IMG/VR virus record: IMGVR_UViG_3300025133_000527
Location: 1 to 26,340 of that record
Length of the DNA stretch: 26,340 nucleotides
From: a virus
Strand: one strand, 5' to 3'
Shown: piece after piece, positions 23,363 to 26,340 of the stretch
How positions within the stretch are numbered: the first letter of the stretch is position 1
Layout of the letters: every line of letters starts with the position of its first letter
Position numbers and translations under genes: made by a program
Notes under the pieces: generated by a model
Databases searched by the model: none
What the model was told of the DNA's origin: nothing
What the model saw: only the letters and a program-made list of their open reading frames with translations

Positions 23363-24796
23363 TTAATAATTAGCCAAGTTGCCAGCCATAGCCATGTCCA
23401 TACTAGAACTGCGGGAGCCTAAACTATCGACTCCCATCATTAGGTTGAATGATGAGAAACTTTGTTCAGCAATTTGGAAACGATCAAATTGAGGAAGGTC
23501 AATCTGTTTCCCGAATGGTAGATCAATTTGGGTTGGTATCAAATCATATACCCAATTCAGAAGACCATTTATTCCTTTAATAATCGTATTTACCAACCCC
23601 TCAGCCAAATTACGTACACCATCATTAATAGTCCGTTTTATTCCTTCAGTGAGAATCATAGAAAGGCTTATCCTAAACAAATTAATAGGTCCCATAAAAA
23701 GCAGGATTATAGCATTTATAATTTTACTAAAGAGACTGCCGCCACCTAAAGAAAACATCTCCCTAAAAACATCTCCGATTTCTGAGAATAATTTGCCTAC
23801 AAAGTCGTAAACGCTCTGTTTTACGTCCTCTGGAACCAATAGCTCCCACAAGATCATTCCTGCTCCTATCACTATCGCTGCAACGAGTCCGGGCACTACC
23901 CCTGTAGCCAAGATTCCTATAATAATGGGTACAGCGAAAGCCATCATATTCATTATGAGTTTTGTAATTGCCTTTCCAGTATCTCCTTCTTTAAAGGCAG
24001 CCCAAACTTCCGCTATTGCAAGAGGAATTCCTACAATCATAGCCATTGTACCTAGACCTTTTATCCCAGCCGCTGCTATTTTACCTATTTTAGCTAAAAA
24101 TGCAAATGAAAGCCCTTTCGTTAAACCGCTGAAAAAGGCCTTTGCAGCACCTATACCTTTATTCCCTGTTTTAAAGGCTGCTTTGACATCATCAACTACG
24201 TCTGACTGTTCTATGGGCTCAAACAGGTCTGCAAATTTCCAATTCATAGGATTCCATCCCAAGCCTTTGAATTTCAATGCAAATTCGCTACCTACCATTG
24301 CCCCTAAACCACTTATGCTCATTATCCTGAAACCCTGCTCTACTAGTTCGGGCACACCAAAGTCGTTTGGTTTGCCAAAGTTCACTAGGTCAGTTAATTT
24401 GTACACAGCGTCTTTTAGCCACTGAACAGCCGTTTCAGACCAAGAGCCAATTTTAGGAATCCACCCAGATATAATGCCCACTAGTTTAAACAAATAAGGT
24501 GCTAGTGGGGCTAATACGACATCAACAAGCATACCAATAAGCTGGAAAACAGAACCTAAGAACCCCGTAAAAATCTGTGACTGTTTCAACATAGCTGCAA
24601 GGCTGATGTCAATTCCTATAAGTTTCTTTAAAGATTTATCTTTGTTCTTTTTTTCTTCTTCTTTGTCCTTTTTAGCACTATCACCTGAGGGTGAACTTGT
24701 CCCTCCCGAGGAACCTCTTCCAGAGGCGACGCCCATCTGAGTGCTAGCAGAACCCTCTATCTTTATCAATAGAGTTTTGTCCATTCCCATTACCAT
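23363..24796 (-). CDS. Tape measure protein
   Basis: The tape measure sets tail length and is often injected. The 477-residue protein begins with a Ser/Gly-rich segment and a Lys/Glu-rich coil (KKDKEEEKKNKDKS, 42-55). It then has many hydrophobic helices (75-110, 250-265, 285-318, 355-378), the membrane-active segments typical of tape measures, and a helical remainder to the end. At usual helix rise this length suits a short tail, roughly 70 nm. No muralytic motif is visible. Its ATG follows AGGAGG directly, and the stop of the frameshifted chaperone extension sits right at the start (TAAATG), the classic order for G/GT then tape measure. Confidence 0.88.
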   Translation of the reverse strand: MVMGMDKTLLIKIEGSASTQMGVASGRGSSGGTSSPSGDSAKKDKEEEKKNKDKSLKKLIGIDISLAAMLKQSQIFTGFLGSVFQLIGMLVDVVLAPLAPYLFKLVGIISGWIPKIGSWSETAVQWLKDAVYKLTDLVNFGKPNDFGVPELVEQGFRIMSISGLGAMVGSEFALKFKGLGWNPMNWKFADLFEPIEQSDVVDDVKAAFKTGNKGIGAAKAFFSGLTKGLSFAFLAKIGKIAAAGIKGLGTMAMIVGIPLAIAEVWAAFKEGDTGKAITKLIMNMMAFAVPIIIGILATGVVPGLVAAIVIGAGMILWELLVPEDVKQSVYDFVGKLFSEIGDVFREMFSLGGGSLFSKIINAIILLFMGPINLFRISLSMILTEGIKRTINDGVRNLAEGLVNTIIKGINGLLNWVYDLIPTQIDLPFGKQIDLPQFDRFQIAEQSFSSFNLMMGVDSLGSRSSSMDMAMAGNLANY

Positions 24797-25389
24797 TTAT
24801 CGCCTCCTTTCACTATCTTTTTGGTCTTTGTCCGCTAATGCTCCTAAAGCGGAAAGTAAATATGTTAGTTCAGACTCTGTTAATCCCAAGATATCTTTAT
24901 AAGACATTCCCATTTTCAGTAGAGAAGCTACTAATGTCCAGTGGGAATACAACACATTTTCCGAGTCCGAAACAGGTATCCCCGTTAGAAATCTTAGGAT
25001 TCTTTTTTTATGACCTCTATTTCTGTCATTTCATTAGTAAATGCGTTAGGAACCAGTTGTTCTAACGCCGCTCCTAGTGTACCATCAATCGAATCTAAAA
25101 ACTCGTCTGTTACAGAAGATACCCCGTTCACAAACCATGGGGCATCTACAATAATTTTCTTTAAAACCTCTCGTAAGTACAAGCCTGAGTTAAGTTCTGG
25201 TTCCCCTGACTTGGGATCAAATGTCATACACTTTGTCGTAATATCACTTTTTTCAAACCATGGGAGTTGCCTTGTGGTTATTGTGAACTTATCTTCGTTT
25301 ATAGAGACTTCCATTTCTGTGGTTGCCCCTTTAGTTTGGTACTTACTTATGTCAAAAGGTTGAGCCGCCGCTATTTTCTTATTTGCCAT
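24797..25389 (-). CDS. Frameshifted tail assembly chaperone (G-T fusion, 197 aa)
   Basis: The fusion probably forms by -1 frameshifting at A AAA AAA (25009-25003). Residues 1-129 are shared with the short product; after two Lys codons the frame continues RILRFLTGIPVSDS and runs 68 residues without a stop to TAA (24799-24797), adjacent to the tape-measure ATG. The extension (WTLVASLLKMGMSYKDIL) is helical and charged at the end (DKDQKDSERRR). Lambda gpG/gpGT-like chaperones wrap the tape measure at this exact gene position. The open alternate frame, heptamer and neighbour order agree. A separate 38-residue gene from an internal ATG is less likely because it has no SD. Confidence 0.82.
24994..25389 (-). 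CDS. Tail assembly chaperone, unshifted form (131 aa)
   Basis: Without frameshifting the product ends six bases past the slip site (KKES). It is the G-like component: about 131 residues, mixed strands and helices (TEMEVSINEDKFTITTRQLPWFE at 23-45, then TLGAALEQLVPNAFTNEMTEIEV). It is found between tube and tape measure, as in lambda-like and many other tails. It starts at ATG 25389 with GGAG about 13 bases upstream. The short form is normally more abundant than the fusion. No catalytic motif is expected or seen. Confidence 0.85.
   Translation of the reverse strand: MANKKIAAAQPFDISKYQTKGATTEMEVSINEDKFTITTRQLPWFEKSDITTKCMTFDPKSGEPELNSGLYLREVLKKIIVDAPWFVNGVSSVTDEFLDSIDGTLGAALEQLVPNAFTNEMTEIEVIKKES
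25003..25009 (-). promoter_or_regulatory. Slippery heptamer for -1 ribosomal frameshift
   Basis: The minus strand reads A AAA AAA in the zero frame (third base of ATA, then AAA AAA), followed by GAA TCC TAA. It is a classic X XXY YYZ site near the end of the tail chaperone gene. A weak SD-like GAGG lies a few bases upstream. No strong downstream stem was recognised by eye. Confidence 0.82.
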
Positions 25390-25425
25390 CTTTACTTTAT
25401 TCTCCTGTCTGGTTCAGTTTATCAT

Positions 25426-26340
25426 TTAAGGATATACTGGAACGCCATCTGTAATGACGATTTTCATATTCCTTGCTACACAATCTATGGATGTCTGTAA
25501 TGTGGGCTCTTCTGTGATGTCGTGAGGTGCTGACCGTAAGAATACTCCTCCTTGAGCTAGTCCGGTCGCTGCTGTTGCATCTCCCGGTAAGTCTATTACC
25601 ATCGTATCATTTGTACCCCTAGTAAACTCTAGTCTCACATTGAAGCCTTGAGACCCACTACCATAATTTCCCTCTAACAGTAATTGTTTGTACAGTTCAA
25701 GGGCTCCACCTATATCATTTCCTGTGGTTGCCTCTGAATCATTAAGTGACACGGTTGCAGAGAAAGTATATTCACGACGACCTTCACGCATTTCGTTAGG
25801 ACCACGCCTTCTTCCGTTTCCATGCCGGGAACTTACGTAATACCGTTGCTCTGTTGCATTTGAAACGCCTATGGAGAAATCTCTAATTCTTGCAAATTCC
25901 TTACGGTCAACTGCTGAGTCCGCTGGAGATGTAACTCCTGCCCCTCCAATATACACAGTTCCTTCTGAGAAGTAATATGGTTCAGTTGTGAGGAAATCAA
26001 TATCCGTGTCACTAATATCATCCATTATTGCATACCCGGGCATACCTGCACCAACCGAGTCCCCACTATATAAAGAAGTTCCTACAGTTTTCTGATCCTC
26101 TAAGTTATGGATAGTCCCCATGAAATTGACTGTATCCCATCCAACTGTTAGCATCCCACCTTCATCAGCACTAATAGTCATTGAGTCTACCATGCCGCCC
26201 AGTGAACGCCTAATGAATGCGTTTCCCTCATCAGAATCTAACATTCTAAGATGCCACGTCATTGTTGGGAGTAAGTTCGCTTCCGTAATAAAGTGTTTGA
26301 ATACATTAGTAGTAACATCATCGTCAAATGCAATTATATA
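25426..26340 (-). CDS. Probable major tail tube protein, 5' end outside the window
   Basis: The frame stays open to the last base: 304 residues are visible, and the ATG at 26262 is internal, since the 26 codons upstream continue in frame (TTNVFKHFITEANLLPTMTWHL). The sequence is rich in strands and Gly/Asp/Thr, with a patterned basic patch (GNGRRRGPNEMREGRREY, near the middle) and YTFSATVSLNDS and VRLEFTRG strands. Tube proteins are typically single beta-rich subunits, and this lies directly before the chaperone and tape-measure genes, the standard order. No sheath gene is visible in the window, so a contractile tail cannot be excluded. Name assigned by position and composition. Confidence 0.7.
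   Translation of the reverse strand, partial: YIIAFDDDVTTNVFKHFITEANLLPTMTWHLRMLDSDEGNAFIRRSLGGMVDSMTISADEGGMLTVGWDTVNFMGTIHNLEDQKTVGTSLYSGDSVGAGMPGYAIMDDISDTDIDFLTTEPYYFSEGTVYIGGAGVTSPADSAVDRKEFARIRDFSIGVSNATEQRYYVSSRHGNGRRRGPNEMREGRREYTFSATVSLNDSEATTGNDIGGALELYKQLLLEGNYGSGSQGFNVRLEFTRGTNDTMVIDLPGDATAATGLAQGGVFLRSAPHDITEEPTLQTSIDCVARNMKIVITDGVPVYP

Noticed and set aside
23925-24425. 166-aa plus-strand frame inside the tape-measure gene
   Set aside because: It is the complement of a repetitive hydrophobic coding region, has no SD and no neighbours on that strand.
1-26340. tRNA genes, insertion sequences, integrase or attachment sites
   Set aside because: No cloverleaf, terminal inverted repeat or recombinase motif was recognised, and there is almost no non-coding space.

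Overview
The window looks like the interior of a tailed double-stranded DNA bacteriophage genome. Every supported gene lies on the minus strand, so the transcript reads from position 26340 down to 1. Genes are packed almost without gaps, with TAATG, ATGA or longer overlaps, and most have clear Shine-Dalgarno (SD) sequences. The SD signals and an RNA-polymerase sigma-like factor point to a bacterial host, but the host cannot be named from the sequence. A B12-dependent ribonucleotide reductase, a MazG-like NTP pyrophosphohydrolase and a family A DNA polymerase fit a lytic, probably aquatic, phage. No integrase, lysogeny repressor or tRNA gene was seen.

Read in the direction of transcription. 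(1) Tail module, 26340-19000: a tail-tube-like protein cut by the window edge, a tail assembly chaperone with an apparent -1 programmed frameshift (A AAA AAA), a short tape-measure protein, an adaptor-like protein, and a 1205-residue hub-like/fibre protein ending in an S74 self-cleaving chaperone domain. (2) Regulatory pair, 18994-18100: a helix-turn-helix (HTH)/zinc protein overlapping a sigma-70-like factor. (3) Replication, 18116-12226: two unknown proteins, DnaB-like helicase, CHC2/TOPRIM primase, a probable single-stranded-DNA-binding protein, a hairpin terminator, a small basic protein, and DNA polymerase A. (4) A small holin-like membrane protein, a small unknown protein and the MazG-like enzyme, 12201-11445. 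(5) Recombination, 11458-8510: RecA/UvsX-like ATPase, two PD-(D/E)XK nucleases, an unknown helical protein, and RuvC. (6) Packaging and head, 8523-1: a cysteine-containing unknown, small and large terminase, class II ribonucleotide reductase, a coiled-coil protein, portal, and three further reading frames of unknown role, the last cut by the window edge.

The genes form a coherent lytic programme: nucleotide supply (NrdJ, MazG), replication, recombination and resolution of replication intermediates, DNA packaging, and tail building, with a phage sigma-like factor probably timing expression. The strongest less obvious signals are the frameshifted tail chaperone, the terminator that separates the SSB-like gene from polymerase, a consensus -10 element in front of the portal operon, cysteine clusters added to terminase, portal and polymerase, a roughly 60-residue insertion in the polymerase, and a shared MPGIG amino terminus on the SSB-like protein and the Cas4-like nuclease. 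I did not find a clearly new defence or mobile system.
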